Assembly (NCBI RefSeq): GCF_014697625.1 | Contig: NZ_JACJSG010000004.1 | Coordinates: forward strand, 62,001 to 126,000 | DNA from: Anabaena azotica FACHB-119 | GTDB lineage: Bacteria > Cyanobacteriota > Cyanobacteriia > Cyanobacteriales > Nostocaceae | DNA length: 64,000 nt | Direction: 5' to 3' | Part shown: one piece after another, positions 17,485 through 26,257 of the stretch | Layout: every line of letters starts with the position of its first letter | Position numbering within the stretch: position 1 is the stretch's first letter | Translations under genes and position numbers: made by a program | Notes under the pieces: generated by a model | Seen by the model: the letters and a program-made list of their open reading frames with translations, nothing else | Databases searched by the model: none | Told to the model about the DNA's origin: nothing

Positions 17485-18912
17485 TTATTTAGTCTCTCTT
17501 TCAGCTAGCAACTTGTTAATTAGTTCTTGCTGCTTTTGCATTTGTTCCTGTTGTTGCCTTAACTGTTCCTTCAGTATGTCCAACTCTGTTTGTTGTGGCA
17601 CTTCTGGGTTAACTCTTTCAGCAAATACGGCTACATCTTGATAATGTTTGTTGCTCACATCGATATTATGACCGCACCACTTACTTACAATCTTTTCATC
17701 AATTCCTAAGTCAAAAACAGCATGAGTAATAAATGAATGTCTAGTGTTGTAAGGTGATAGGTATTTAGTGAGTTTCCCTTGTTCTATTAACTGAGGAATT
17801 ATCCCTTTTATCCTTGAAGATTCATTTCCGCTATATCTATTTCTAAATACTGCGTGATTTATTATTTTCCCCCCTTTACTTTTAAACACCACTTCGTTAT
17901 CTTCACCTTGAGGAATTGATTTCAATAAATTCCATAACTCACCATCTTTAGGCATTGGAAATTTACGGATTAGCTCACCCTTATAACTTTTGTCATTTTT
18001 TAGTGGGTAGAATTTTTTTGTGGCATAGTCGTAAGTTCGTCTAATTAAAATTCTCTCTTTATTCCATTCAACATCAGACCACATAAATGCTATAGCTTCC
18101 CCAGTCCTACAACCCGTCAAGAACTTGAATTTGAAAAACCCATGCCATAAAGGGTATTTATCTTTAACAAAATCAAGTATTACCTGTACTTCATTCCAAG
18201 TGTAAGCTTTTGATTGGTCTAGTACATCATTATCAGTTTCTACTTCATTTTGTGTTTTACCTTTAGCACCTTTGGTTGTTATCTCATCACTTAAACCATC
18301 GTAGGGGTTATGAGTTAATAGTTTGTTTTTTATCCCTAATTGATGAGCTTTTGAGAGATTAGATAAAACTTGTTTAACCAATTTTAAATGTCTATTTTCT
18401 ATCAACCAATTCCTGATTTTTAAGGCATCTTCTGATTTAGTAGCCTCAATTGCTGATTCAAGATAGTTCTTATATTGTCCTTGATACACTCTGCAATACA
18501 CGCTCTCCCTTAACCCTGACTTTCTGTATTCACAGTACATATCCCAAACCTCCATCAGCGATAACTGGGGTTTAGGTGGTATTTCATCAGTGGTACTTAT
18601 AGCAGCATCTCTTACTAATCTGAGCTTTGCCCTTAAACCGTATTCTTCGAGTATTTCTTGGTATCTGCCTAAATTGAATATGCCCTCATCAGTAGATAGC
18701 TTCCCTTCCTCCAACTCAAGCTGTAACCTACGCTGCAATTTTGCGGCTGTAGCTTCCCAATCGTCAGGGTTGATACCTGTTCCTAGCTTGATTTGTTTAC
18801 CATCTGCAAAGTAACTGCGGGGGAAACAAGCCTTAATTCCCCCTGAGTCTGGACGTACAGTTACCTGACCCTTCTTAGCCTTACCTGTGGGTGTTTTTGC
18901 GCTGTTCACCAT
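17485..18912 (-). CDS. Tyrosine recombinase (phage-type integrase)
   Basis: Using the ATG at 18912, the product has 475 residues. An N-terminal arm-binding-like domain is followed by a SAM-like core-binding domain (about 115-205) and the catalytic domain with Arg269 (TGCRTGEA), Arg391 (YNTRHSF, where Tyr replaces the usual His of HxxR), His415 (CGHNI) and nucleophile Tyr424 (NKHYQDV). A Gln-rich coiled-coil tail (about 435-475) ends the protein. The gene starts 50 bp after the RHH-Mop stop codon on the same strand, so it may be read from the regulator's promoter. All active-site residues look intact. Confidence 0.85.
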   Translation of the reverse strand: MVNSAKTPTGKAKKGQVTVRPDSGGIKACFPRSYFADGKQIKLGTGINPDDWEATAAKLQRRLQLELEEGKLSTDEGIFNLGRYQEILEEYGLRAKLRLVRDAAISTTDEIPPKPQLSLMEVWDMYCEYRKSGLRESVYCRVYQGQYKNYLESAIEATKSEDALKIRNWLIENRHLKLVKQVLSNLSKAHQLGIKNKLLTHNPYDGLSDEITTKGAKGKTQNEVETDNDVLDQSKAYTWNEVQVILDFVKDKYPLWHGFFKFKFLTGCRTGEAIAFMWSDVEWNKERILIRRTYDYATKKFYPLKNDKSYKGELIRKFPMPKDGELWNLLKSIPQGEDNEVVFKSKGGKIINHAVFRNRYSGNESSRIKGIIPQLIEQGKLTKYLSPYNTRHSFITHAVFDLGIDEKIVSKWCGHNIDVSNKHYQDVAVFAERVNPEVPQQTELDILKEQLRQQQEQMQKQQELINKLLAERETK

Positions 18913-18941
18913 AATGCTCAATCAATGCTCAAATGTGGATG

Positions 18942-18962
18942 TTCAATAGCTGATGTATTGAA
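18942..18962. promoter_or_regulatory. Inverted repeat upstream of integrase
   Basis: Perfect 7-bp arms ttcaata and tattgaa with a 7-bp spacer sit between the RHH-Mop stop and the integrase start, next to the att repeat. It could be an operator or a directionality/arm-type binding site. It has no T-run, so it is not a terminator. Confidence 0.45.
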
Positions 18963-19418
18963 CTAGTGGACATCCTCACAGCCTATCACAATATCGTTAG
19001 ACTTAATTACCGCATAGGCTTCTGCACCCTCAGTCAGTTCTAACTCCTCGGCTGACATTCTCGTAATAATCGAGGTTAATTCAACTTTGTGAACAATTTC
19101 TAATGTCACCTCGCTGTTAACAGCTCCAGTGACAACTTTTTTGACAACTCCTTTGAGAATGTTACGAGAACTAACTTTTAATGGTCTTTTGGAACTGGTA
19201 ACTTCCAGCTCAACAGTTTCAGTCGCTTCTTTTTCCACCTTCTGCGCCTGTTTGGTTGGTATTGATTTTGGCGGCGGTGGGGGTTGATTTAGTCCGCGCA
19301 CAAGTTCCCGCAAAATCTCAGTTTTGGTGCGCTGAGACTGCTGACAAAACTCTTCTAGAATCTTGCGCTCCTCTTCTGATGTTTGAAAAGTGATCCATCC
19401 TTGTTCTTTTCTTGGCAT
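18963..19418 (-). CDS. Ribbon-helix-helix / Mop (TOBE) fusion, putative molybdate-responsive regulator
   Basis: The 151-residue protein has an N-terminal segment (about 7-45: WITFQTSEEERKIL, FCQQSQRTKTEIL, LVRGL) that reads as a ribbon-helix-helix DNA-binding domain. After a Pro/Lys/Glu-rich linker, residues about 80-143 form a Mop domain (SSRNILKGVVKKVVTGAVN, EVTLEI, IITRMSAEELELTEG). Mop domains bind molybdate or tungstate oxyanions. The layout parallels ModE (DNA-binding plus Mop domains) but with an RHH head. It is divergent from modA. The final residues GCEDVH come from an inserted element; the paralog at 52425 keeps Ala at the junction position. Confidence 0.75.
   Translation of the reverse strand: MPRKEQGWITFQTSEEERKILEEFCQQSQRTKTEILRELVRGLNQPPPPPKSIPTKQAQKVEKEATETVELEVTSSKRPLKVSSRNILKGVVKKVVTGAVNSEVTLEIVHKVELTSIITRMSAEELELTEGAEAYAVIKSNDIVIGCEDVH
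18983..19001. other. Attachment-site repeat, proximal copy within RHH-Mop gene
   Basis: The same 19 bp, ctatcacaatatcgttaga, encodes Ser-Asn-Asp-Ile-Val-Ile on the minus strand at the C-terminus of the Mop domain. The match stops at both ends (17470 is a while 19002 is c; flanking ag versus gc). Confidence 0.8.
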
Positions 19419-19423
19419 AATGT

Positions 19424-19473
19424 TACCAATTAGGTTGGTACATATCGGAATTGTCTAAGTACGATCCTACCAA
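19424..19473. promoter_or_regulatory. Candidate operator with TACCAA/TTGGTA half-sites
   Basis: Between the divergent RHH-Mop gene and modA lie a perfect inverted repeat TACCAA-N5-TTGGTA (19424-19440) and a third half-site TACCAA at 19468-19473. Ribbon-helix-helix proteins commonly bind such short repeated half-sites. The first repeat lies only 5 bp upstream of the RHH-Mop start codon, so binding would suit autoregulation. Confidence 0.5.
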
Positions 19474-19516
19474 GCCGCCATCCTCTGAAGAAGAGTCTAT
19501 CTAAACACGATTCTCT

Positions 19517-20314
19517 ATGAAACGAAGAAACATTCTCGCCTTTATTGGTACAGCACTTGCTAGTTTGTTTTTAGTAGTGGGCTTACCATTTTTCCCACCT
19601 TCTCCTGTAGTAGCACAATCAAACGTTAGCCTACTGGTGTCTGCGGCTGCTAGTTTGAAAGATGCACTAGAAGAAATTAAGCCTCTCTATCAACAGAGTA
19701 AGCCGAATGTCAACATTAATTTTAACTTTGGTGCATCCGGTGCTTTGCAGCAGCAAATTGAACAAGGTGCGCCAACAGATATTTTTATATCTGCAGCCAA
19801 AAGACAAGTAGACGCTTTAGAACAGAAGAGGCTGCTTGTATCTGGTACAAGAAGTATCATAGCAAAGAACCGTCTAGTATTAATTGTGCCAAGGAATACA
19901 ACTGGGATTACCAGCTTCTTCAACTTAAAAGATGAAAGCATTAAGCGAATTGCCATTGGTGAACCTAGAAGCGTTCCTGCTGGACAATACGCAGAACAAG
20001 TATTACAGAAGTTAAAGCTGTTACCTCAAATAAAGCCAAAACTAGTCTATGCTAACAATGTGCGTCAAGTTTTAGCTGCGGTAGAAAGTGGTAATGCTGA
20101 CGCAGGCTTGGTTTACGCCACTGACGCAAAGATTTCTGACAAAGTAAAAACTGTAGTTGCTGCTGATGAAAAATACCACTCTGCCATTACTTATCCTTTA
20201 GCCGTAGTCAAAAGTAGCAGAAATGTTGAGGCGGCTAAGGACTTTGCCCAATACTTAGCTACTAACAGTCAAGTTAAGGCTGTGCTACGCAAATACGGGT
20301 TTCTTTTGCCTTAA
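19517..20314 (+). CDS. modA: Molybdate ABC transporter, substrate-binding protein
   Basis: The 265-residue protein starts with a signal peptide (KRR then a hydrophobic stretch, cleavage probably near VVAQSN). The mature domain has VSAAASLKDALEEI, FNFGASGALQQQIEQGAPTDIFISAAKRQVDAL and AVESGNADAGLVYATDA, all typical of ModA. It captures molybdate or tungstate outside the membrane for an ABC permease. No modB or modC lies in the window. A strong terminator follows. Its promoter shares a spacer with the RHH-Mop regulator. Confidence 0.92.
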   Translation: MKRRNILAFIGTALASLFLVVGLPFFPPSPVVAQSNVSLLVSAAASLKDALEEIKPLYQQSKPNVNINFNFGASGALQQQIEQGAPTDIFISAAKRQVDALEQKRLLVSGTRSIIAKNRLVLIVPRNTTGITSFFNLKDESIKRIAIGEPRSVPAGQYAEQVLQKLKLLPQIKPKLVYANNVRQVLAAVESGNADAGLVYATDAKISDKVKTVVAADEKYHSAITYPLAVVKSSRNVEAAKDFAQYLATNSQVKAVLRKYGFLLP

Positions 20315-20336
20315 TAATATTTTTCTTCATTGTACG

Positions 20337-20374
20337 AGTGAGGGCTTAAGGTTGTAAGTCCTCACTTAATTTTT
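20337..20374 (+). terminator. Rho-independent terminator of modA
   Basis: Arms agtgagggctta (20337-20348) and taagtcctcact (20355-20366), with one G-T pair, enclose a 6-nt loop and are followed by taatttttttt. It sits 23 bp after the modA stop codon. Confidence 0.85.
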
Positions 20375-20377
20375 TTT

Positions 20378-20689
20378 GGGCAATCAAGTTTAACAATCTT
20401 GCCTTTTAGCATAGAAGTAATACTATACATAAAATGTTTATTGTTATTTAATTTTTCAGTATAAATGCTGCCATTTTATCTGAAAAATTTGGTTTTAAAA
20501 TTTGTGAATTATCCTTGCATGAAAGCTGTGGAATTGAGAGATTATTCCTGTGCGGGGCGTAGCCCATCGCACAGGCACACAATTGTACAAAACTTCTGCA
20601 ATTTGCCAGACAGTTTAATTAGATGAATAGATGGTAAACTTTTTTACTAATAAAATCTTTTACTCAAAAGTTCGTGAGAAAGGGTCTGT
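20378..20689. other. Intergenic region with one small hairpin
   Basis: AT-rich spacer. A perfect 8-bp inverted repeat, cctgtgcg and cgcacagg (20547-20575), lies within a gggcgtagccca dispersed-repeat context. No gene is seen. Confidence 0.5.
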
Positions 20690-21181
20690 ATGAAATTTCA
20701 GTCAGTATCAGTAACTATTGGTTTAAGCGTTCTCAGTCTATCAACCCCTTTATTTAGTTCACCGCGAGTTCTAGCTCAAGAAGTTGCAGCTTCCTGTCCT
20801 TTGCCAACAGAAATTGCTATTACTTTCCTTGATTCTAAATGTCAGGCAGTCACACTAGAACAACCTCAGACTTTTTATCGCTACTATAGTAGCAGTACAA
20901 ATAAATACGGTAGATATTTAACTACAAACCAATATAAAACAAACGTAGAAGTAATTAGGAATCTAGCTCTCAATCAATCCTGGGGCAACAAAGCTACTAC
21001 CATGCTAAAAGTGACATTACCAGCTGGCACAGTAGTTTATCAAGGCATTGTTGCCCCTCAAAATCCCTCACAATGTTACCCAGGGGGAGGTCAACAAACC
21101 TTCATTCAGGATACAAGAGATCCCAATATCAAATGGGTTGAGGGAGAAAATCTTATTGTCGAAGATTTCACCTGTCAATAA
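20690..21181 (+). CDS. Exported protein of unknown function
   Basis: The 163-residue protein has an N-terminal signal peptide ending near RVLAQEV. The mature part has four Cys residues, enough for two disulfides, and a compact central region YGRYLTTNQY...TLPAGTVVYQGIVAPQ. I do not recognise the family. AAAGGG lies upstream of the ATG. The small gene at 21187 starts 5 bp after its stop, so the two are probably one unit. Confidence 0.6.
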   Translation: MKFQSVSVTIGLSVLSLSTPLFSSPRVLAQEVAASCPLPTEIAITFLDSKCQAVTLEQPQTFYRYYSSSTNKYGRYLTTNQYKTNVEVIRNLALNQSWGNKATTMLKVTLPAGTVVYQGIVAPQNPSQCYPGGGQQTFIQDTRDPNIKWVEGENLIVEDFTCQ

Positions 21182-21186
21182 AATTC

Positions 21187-21465
21187 ATGGAAACCAAGAC
21201 CGAAACATTGCTCAAGCTCATAGAACAAGCGCTGAACATAGCAGAACAGATGCGTCCTGAACTAGCAAACCCAGAGCGTTTAAATAATGTGGTTAGAGTC
21301 CTGCAATCAATCAGAACTAAGACCTTAATTGGTCAACTTGAACCATCAGTAGGAACCTCAACTTTTGGGTTAGCGCGTGAAGTCGCTGATTGGGTTGAAC
21401 CTCTAGATTCGCCCTTATTAAAAGTTGTGGGCGCAATTGAAGAATATTATCAAACTAATTTCTAG
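21187..21465 (+). CDS. Small helical protein of unknown function
   Basis: The 92-residue acidic protein is mainly helical by appearance (TLLKLIEQALNIAEQM; LNNVVRVLQSIRT) with no Cys, signal peptide or membrane segment. It follows the exported protein with a 5-bp gap. I cannot assign a family. Confidence 0.45.
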   Translation: METKTETLLKLIEQALNIAEQMRPELANPERLNNVVRVLQSIRTKTLIGQLEPSVGTSTFGLAREVADWVEPLDSPLLKVVGAIEEYYQTNF

Positions 21466-22136
21466 AGTAGCTTGGCAAGGCTAAAATGTGGCAATAGATT
21501 GAGAAAAGATTGAACGCAGTTAACAATTCAAAATTCGCGCATTCAAAATTCGCGCATTAAAGACATTTTGCCTACGGCACGCTACGCGAACAGTTGGGGT
21601 TTAAATCCCCAACTGAAAATTTGCTACGTACAGACGTAGGGGTCTTTAACCCTCGGAATTACGATAAACGCAGATAAACGCAGATGGGTGGGGGCGCACA
21701 GATGTCAAGTCGCTTCTCTACGAGACGCTACGCGAACGCTCCAATTCAAAATTCACGCATTGCAATCCCCATAAATAAATTTAGGCGGCTCAAGACAAGG
21801 ATTTTTTTGCCTTGTGCTTACGCATCTCGGCAAAATTGTTTCTACATTGTCCATAAATAAATTTAGGGGCTTGTATCCTTTTCAACTTCGGTCAAAATCT
21901 CTGCTACAACACTAGAAATCAGAACTTATAAATTTTTCTTTTTCTGTATGAAACCACCCTGCTTATGATTTCGTAGGGTGGGGAGTGCATCCCCACTAGC
22001 TTCCACAAGGGAGGTGCAAGATGTCAGTACCCAAAATATGCTATGAATAGTAAAACTCTTGTGGGATGGGACGAACAGCCTGCCCTTATTTAACCCACTC
22101 AGATGAAATGTGCTGTAGGTGTTGTCTGTTCCCTTT
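21466..22136. repeat. Cluster of dispersed repeats
   Basis: This 670-bp spacer contains caaaattcgcgcatt duplications, two gacgctacgcgaac-type repeats (near 21570 and 21725), a perfect agttgggg-tttaaa-tccccaact-type hairpin (21590-21615), gataaacgcagataaacgcag, and a plus-strand copy (21967-22027) of the repeat at 17281-17336. No gene is supported. Confidence 0.65.
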
Positions 22137-22511
22137 TCAATTTTTCTGACAAGCTTGCTGCATTAAAATCCGGTTATTTTTATACACCTCCAAAGTTCCA
22201 GACTGCCTGTTATCCAAAGTGCCATCCCACACCCAATATTCATAGATTCCATTGCGGAACTTATACACTCGAACACCTTCTGTTGCTTGACTAGTTCCTT
22301 TACCCAAACTTAAATTACCATTGCGACTGGTCGAGCGATAGAGCAGTTCATTGGATCTATAATTCCGCCAAATATTGACATTGTAGCCATTTTGACATTT
22401 CATGCTGAGGACGATTCCCGCAGTAGAATCAGCAGAGGCGCTTAAGGGGTTAGCTAAAACACTGGTTACTAGACCAAGGAGCAATGCGGATTTTTTCAGT
22501 ATTGAGGTCAT
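22137..22511 (-). CDS. Small exported protein of unknown function
   Basis: The 124-residue protein has a clear signal peptide (KKSALLLGLVTSVLA, cleavage near SASA-DS). The mature part is rich in Tyr/Asn/Arg with two Cys residues (in LSMKCQNG and MQQACQKN) that could form one disulfide, and looks beta-rich. I do not recognise the family. Confidence 0.55.
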   Translation of the reverse strand: MTSILKKSALLLGLVTSVLANPLSASADSTAGIVLSMKCQNGYNVNIWRNYRSNELLYRSTSRNGNLSLGKGTSQATEGVRVYKFRNGIYEYWVWDGTLDNRQSGTLEVYKNNRILMQQACQKN

Positions 22512-22612
22512 TGTTTTTAAGATAAGTAAAACTTTGGGGGAAATCGAATATCAGTCAGCTAGGGCGTGAATTACTCAATGAACCCGCCCCTACAACTGTT
22601 GACTGTTCACTG

Positions 22613-23362
22613 TTAAATCTGTGCCATACCACCATCGACAAACAGCTCAATGCCATTCACAAAGCTACTGTCATCTGAAGCCAAAAAGACAACGGCTTTG
22701 GCAATTTCATCGGGTGTACCTACTCTTCCCATAGGAATTTTTCTGGCTTGAGTATCCACAAACTCTTGCAGTTGCTCATCATTCAGTCCCAAGAGATTGT
22801 AAGCAGGAGTAGGCACAACACCAGGGCTGATAACATTAACACGGATTTTGCGCTCTTTGAGGTCGATTGTCCAATTACGGGCAAACGATCGCACGGCAGC
22901 TTTGGTAGCACTGTAAACGCTGAAGGCTGGCGTGGCTTTGATAGAACTAGTTGAGGCGTTCAGAATGATAGAAGCGCCCTCTGGCAACAAAGGCAATGCC
23001 TTCTGTACGGTGAACAGCAGACCTTTGACGTTAATGTTGAACATTTTGTCAAAATGTTCTTCGGTAATTGAGCCGAGTGGGACAACTTCTGCACCGCCAG
23101 CATTGGCGAATAGCACATCCAGGTGTCCTTGCTCTTGCTTGATGGTAGCAAACAGGCGATCAAGGTCTGCCAAATTAGAAACATCGCTCTGAATACCTGT
23201 GATATTTTCAGCGATCGCGTTCACTGCGGCATCCAGTTCCGCTAGGCGACGACCTGTAATGTATACATAAGCACCTTCTGCAACAAAGCGCTTGGCAGTA
23301 GCAAGACCGATGCCGCTAGTACCACCAGTGATCAGAGCAACTTTTCCGTCTAATTTTTTCAT
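22613..23362 (-). CDS. Classical short-chain dehydrogenase/reductase
   Basis: The 249-residue protein has [11 protein letters not shown] (dinucleotide-binding TGxxxGxG), NAGG, NASTSS (catalytic Ser) and YSATKAA (Tyr-x3-Lys), then ISPGVVPTP and a DGGMAQI ending. It is a typical NAD(P)-dependent oxidoreductase. Substrate cannot be inferred; it is distinct from the fabG at 44534. Confidence 0.85.
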   Translation of the reverse strand: MKKLDGKVALITGGTSGIGLATAKRFVAEGAYVYITGRRLAELDAAVNAIAENITGIQSDVSNLADLDRLFATIKQEQGHLDVLFANAGGAEVVPLGSITEEHFDKMFNINVKGLLFTVQKALPLLPEGASIILNASTSSIKATPAFSVYSATKAAVRSFARNWTIDLKERKIRVNVISPGVVPTPAYNLLGLNDEQLQEFVDTQARKIPMGRVGTPDEIAKAVVFLASDDSSFVNGIELFVDGGMAQI

Positions 23363-23397
23363 GATGAGTTCTTTAATTGTTTATGATGTTTGCTAAT

Positions 23398-23487
23398 TCA
23401 TAGCATTATTGTCAGAGCGTATTGGGGAGCTTGGGCGATCGCCTGACGAATATCTGCATCCGTGACATAATCGTAGGTAATAACCCT
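23398..23487 (-). pseudogene. Possible 3' gene remnant
   Basis: On the minus strand a coherent reading frame encodes about 29 residues (RVITYDYVTDADIRQA and onward to ALTIML) before a stop codon, with no start upstream; C-rich repeat DNA precedes it. It looks like the C-terminal remnant of a lost gene, but this is weak. Confidence 0.25.
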
Positions 23488-23682
23488 GCTTCCCCCTTCC
23501 CCTTTCCTCTTAAGGGCAGGTTTTTCATAAAGTAATCAGTGAGGACTATAAGATTCAGTAAATTATCAGACTTTCATCTACCCCTACACCCTAAAATCAG
23601 TGTTTTTGGGTCGAAGTGTAAAAAACCTGCCCTTGAAAGCTTCCCCTTTCCCCCTTTCCCCTTCCCCCCTGATCGCAATTTT

Positions 23683-24171
23683 TTAACCTTCTGGTAAACT
23701 GGCAAACACTTGCTCAACTAATTCCTTCGTCTTATCTTCCAATCGCTGCCAATCAACCTCACCTGCGTCATCAATTAAGCTAGTATCGATATCAACAGCA
23801 TCACGATCAGAGTTGTAATCAAGAAAACATACTTGATAACAGAGTTCCCACAGATCAACACTCACAGTTTGCTCTTGACGTTGCAAGCATAAATGATATC
23901 CTGGGTGGGGCATTGGCAATTGTGCCAACCTGTCTCTGATAGCCTCAGCCTGTTCAAAGGTCGCAGACTCCATTTCTTGCAATAACTGCGTCACCAAAGC
24001 TTTTGTCTCATCAGTGGTGTTAGGCGGCCAAATCAGTACATCTTGGTAAGTTCCTTTCCAAGCAGACTCATCCAACTGCTTGCGGAGATTATCAATAACG
24101 CGAATAAAAGCAGGCTGCATGAGGAGTTCAGCCTGCTGCCATGTAACTTGGTTGGTTATTTTGGGTGGCAT
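23683..24171 (-). CDS. Conserved-looking hypothetical protein
   Basis: The 162-residue acidic soluble protein has a central helical segment (MESATFEQAEAIRDRLAQL) that resembles a UVR-type coiled hairpin, then PGYHLCLQRQEQTV and a C-terminal acidic domain. No catalytic motif is obvious. It is divergent from the kinase gene, with a 160-bp spacer between them. Confidence 0.5.
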   Translation of the reverse strand: MPPKITNQVTWQQAELLMQPAFIRVIDNLRKQLDESAWKGTYQDVLIWPPNTTDETKALVTQLLQEMESATFEQAEAIRDRLAQLPMPHPGYHLCLQRQEQTVSVDLWELCYQVCFLDYNSDRDAVDIDTSLIDDAGEVDWQRLEDKTKELVEQVFASLPEG

Positions 24172-24331
24172 TGGTAAAAAGGCACTAAAAGAAAAATTTA
24201 CAGTCTGTGTATATTAAAAAGAATGCTTATTTAGTTCAAATCTTTTATCAAGATAGCGGATTTCTCGGAAAAAAAATTGGAGATATTTATTACTATCGGG
24301 AGATTTTCGGTAATAATTCTGGGGAAGGAAT

Positions 24332-26257
24332 ATGATTGGCAAACTACTAGATCACAGATACCAAGTAATTAGAGTCCTGGCTACGGGAGGATTCGGTCAA
24401 ACCTACATTGCCCAAGATACTCGACGGCCCGGCAACCCTACTTGTGTTGTCAAGCACCTCCAGCCAGCCACTTCTGACCCCAGAGTTTTTGAGACAGCCA
24501 AACGCTTATTTAACAGTGAAGCCGAGACTTTAGAAAATTTGGGGCATCATGACCAAATACCCAGACTATTGGCGTATTTCGACGAAAATCAAGAATTTTA
24601 TCTAGTACAAGAGTTTATTGACGGACATACGCTGACAGAAGAACTCATCCCTGGTAATCGTTGGAGTGAAAGCCAAGTCATTCAATTATTACAAGAAGTT
24701 TTGGGTATTTTAGAGTTTGTCCATAACCAAGGTGTAATTCACCGGGATATCAAGCCAGATAACCTCATCCGCCGCCAGGCTGATAATAAATTAGTGTTGG
24801 TAGATTTTGGGGCGGTAAAACAATTACGTACCCAAATGGTGACAGTTGTTGGTCAACCTACTGCTACAGTAGTTATTGGCACTCCAGGCTATATGTCTAC
24901 CGAACAAGGGCAAGGTAAACCCCGTCCTAACAGCGATATTTATGCTTTGGGAATTATCGCTATTCAAGCTTTGACTGGTTTATCACCCACAGAGTTACAA
25001 GAAGACCCCCAAACCGGGGAATTGATTTGGCGGCATTTGGTGAATGTCAGTGAAAGGCTGGCGGTAGTCTTAAATAAAATGGTGCGCTATCACTTTAAAG
25101 ACCGCTACCAAACCGCCACAGAAGCATTACAAGCCTTACAAGCAGCGATTAATCCTGTGCCGGTAGCTGTCTCATCCCCATCGGCAAAATCTCTCAACCA
25201 TTCCACCTATCAACCGGCTAAACCATCATCGCCTGTATCTCGCCAACAAACTGTAGCCGTTGCACCAGCCAACCCAGTTGTTAACCCACCAGCACGTAAA
25301 GACTCTAGCAAATCTGACCCATTACCCCTATTAATTGGCATCGTCCTAGCAGGCGGTGCGGCAGCTTTGGTAGCTAATTTCTACCCCAATGTGCGAAATT
25401 TTGCTGCTAATGTTTTAAGTAATAATACCAACAGCAATAAATGCTTGGCTGTGGTATCTGGTAATTCTAATATCCGTTCTGAACCTAGTTCAATTAATAC
25501 TGATACGGTTTTGCAAACCCTTGGTGTAAATACTAGCTATGAGGTAACGGGTAGACGGACGAAACGCGGTTGGGTAGAACTCAAACTTAACTCTGGTCGT
25601 TTAGCTTGGGCGCACTCAGGTGTAATTACTAATAATTCACAGTGGACTGCTTGCTTGCGCGATCGCGGCATTGCTATAAAAACAGTAGATGATAGTAGCC
25701 TAATTGCTGCTAGACCCGAACCCAAACCCCAACCAAGGTCAGAAACTATTATTCAGCCAGCGCCAGAAGCGGAAAGTTCGCCTGACTCGCAGCCCACCAA
25801 ACAAGCGCAACCGCCAGTAGATAGTAGCAAAATTATCGAACAAGCCAGGAAGAGGTATGAATCAGGGGATTTGGTGGGTGCGATCGCTATGCTAAGATCA
25901 ATCCCAGCAAATGCTTCTGCTGGCATTAAAGAAACAGCCGCCATGATTAACCAATGGCAGCAAGATTGGCAAAAAGCCGACGCTTTATTTAATGATATAA
26001 ATAAAGCTTTGGATGATGGTCAATGGGACAAAGTTTTAGAATACAGAGACCATCCCGAAAAGTTACCTAATATTAAATACTGGCGAGATAAGTTAGAACC
26101 TGTATTTAAAGAAGCCGCCGAAAATGTAGCTAAACAAGCCATCCCCAAAACGGAAAATCAAGGGGAAAATCATACCCAACAGGAAACTCCAAATACAGAG
26201 GAACCATCTGCGAATGAAACACCTAGTTCTCAAGAAGTTCCCCAGGGTGGCTATTAA
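24332..26257 (+). CDS. Membrane-linked Ser/Thr protein kinase with SH3b-like sensor region
   Basis: The 641-residue protein has a eukaryotic-type kinase domain (about 10-275): glycine loop GGFGQTY, Lys41, HRDIKPDN with Asp139, and DFG with Asp158. A Pro/Ser linker leads to a membrane helix at about 330-348. Then comes an SH3b-like domain (about 368-440, NIRSEPSS... NSGRLAWAH) and a Pro/Gln-rich and TPR-like tail. This layout suggests a kinase sensing an extracytoplasmic or cell-wall signal. GGAAGGA gives a strong ribosome site before the ATG. Confidence 0.88.
   Translation: MIGKLLDHRYQVIRVLATGGFGQTYIAQDTRRPGNPTCVVKHLQPATSDPRVFETAKRLFNSEAETLENLGHHDQIPRLLAYFDENQEFYLVQEFIDGHTLTEELIPGNRWSESQVIQLLQEVLGILEFVHNQGVIHRDIKPDNLIRRQADNKLVLVDFGAVKQLRTQMVTVVGQPTATVVIGTPGYMSTEQGQGKPRPNSDIYALGIIAIQALTGLSPTELQEDPQTGELIWRHLVNVSERLAVVLNKMVRYHFKDRYQTATEALQALQAAINPVPVAVSSPSAKSLNHSTYQPAKPSSPVSRQQTVAVAPANPVVNPPARKDSSKSDPLPLLIGIVLAGGAAALVANFYPNVRNFAANVLSNNTNSNKCLAVVSGNSNIRSEPSSINTDTVLQTLGVNTSYEVTGRRTKRGWVELKLNSGRLAWAHSGVITNNSQWTACLRDRGIAIKTVDDSSLIAARPEPKPQPRSETIIQPAPEAESSPDSQPTKQAQPPVDSSKIIEQARKRYESGDLVGAIAMLRSIPANASAGIKETAAMINQWQQDWQKADALFNDINKALDDGQWDKVLEYRDHPEKLPNIKYWRDKLEPVFKEAAENVAKQAIPKTENQGENHTQQETPNTEEPSANETPSSQEVPQGGY

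Larger units (their letters stand above)
17451..19001 (-). mobile_element. Integrase-only element inserted at 3' end of the RHH-Mop gene
   Basis: Two perfect 19-bp direct repeats, at 17451-17469 and 18983-19001, bracket 1.53 kb that contains a single tyrosine recombinase gene. The right copy is the coding sequence for the last conserved residues of the RHH-Mop protein. Joining the two repeats would restore a C-terminus ending NDIVIARE. This is the arrangement expected for site-specific integration into a gene end. Confidence 0.8.

Noticed and set aside
17485..18912. Integrase as a XisA or XisC type excisase
   Set aside because: It is clearly different from the XisA at 62617 in sequence and N-terminal layout, and it recognises a different 19-bp repeat.
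18942..18962. Inverted repeat as the terminator of the RHH-Mop gene
   Set aside because: No T-run follows on the minus strand, so read-through into the integrase is more likely.
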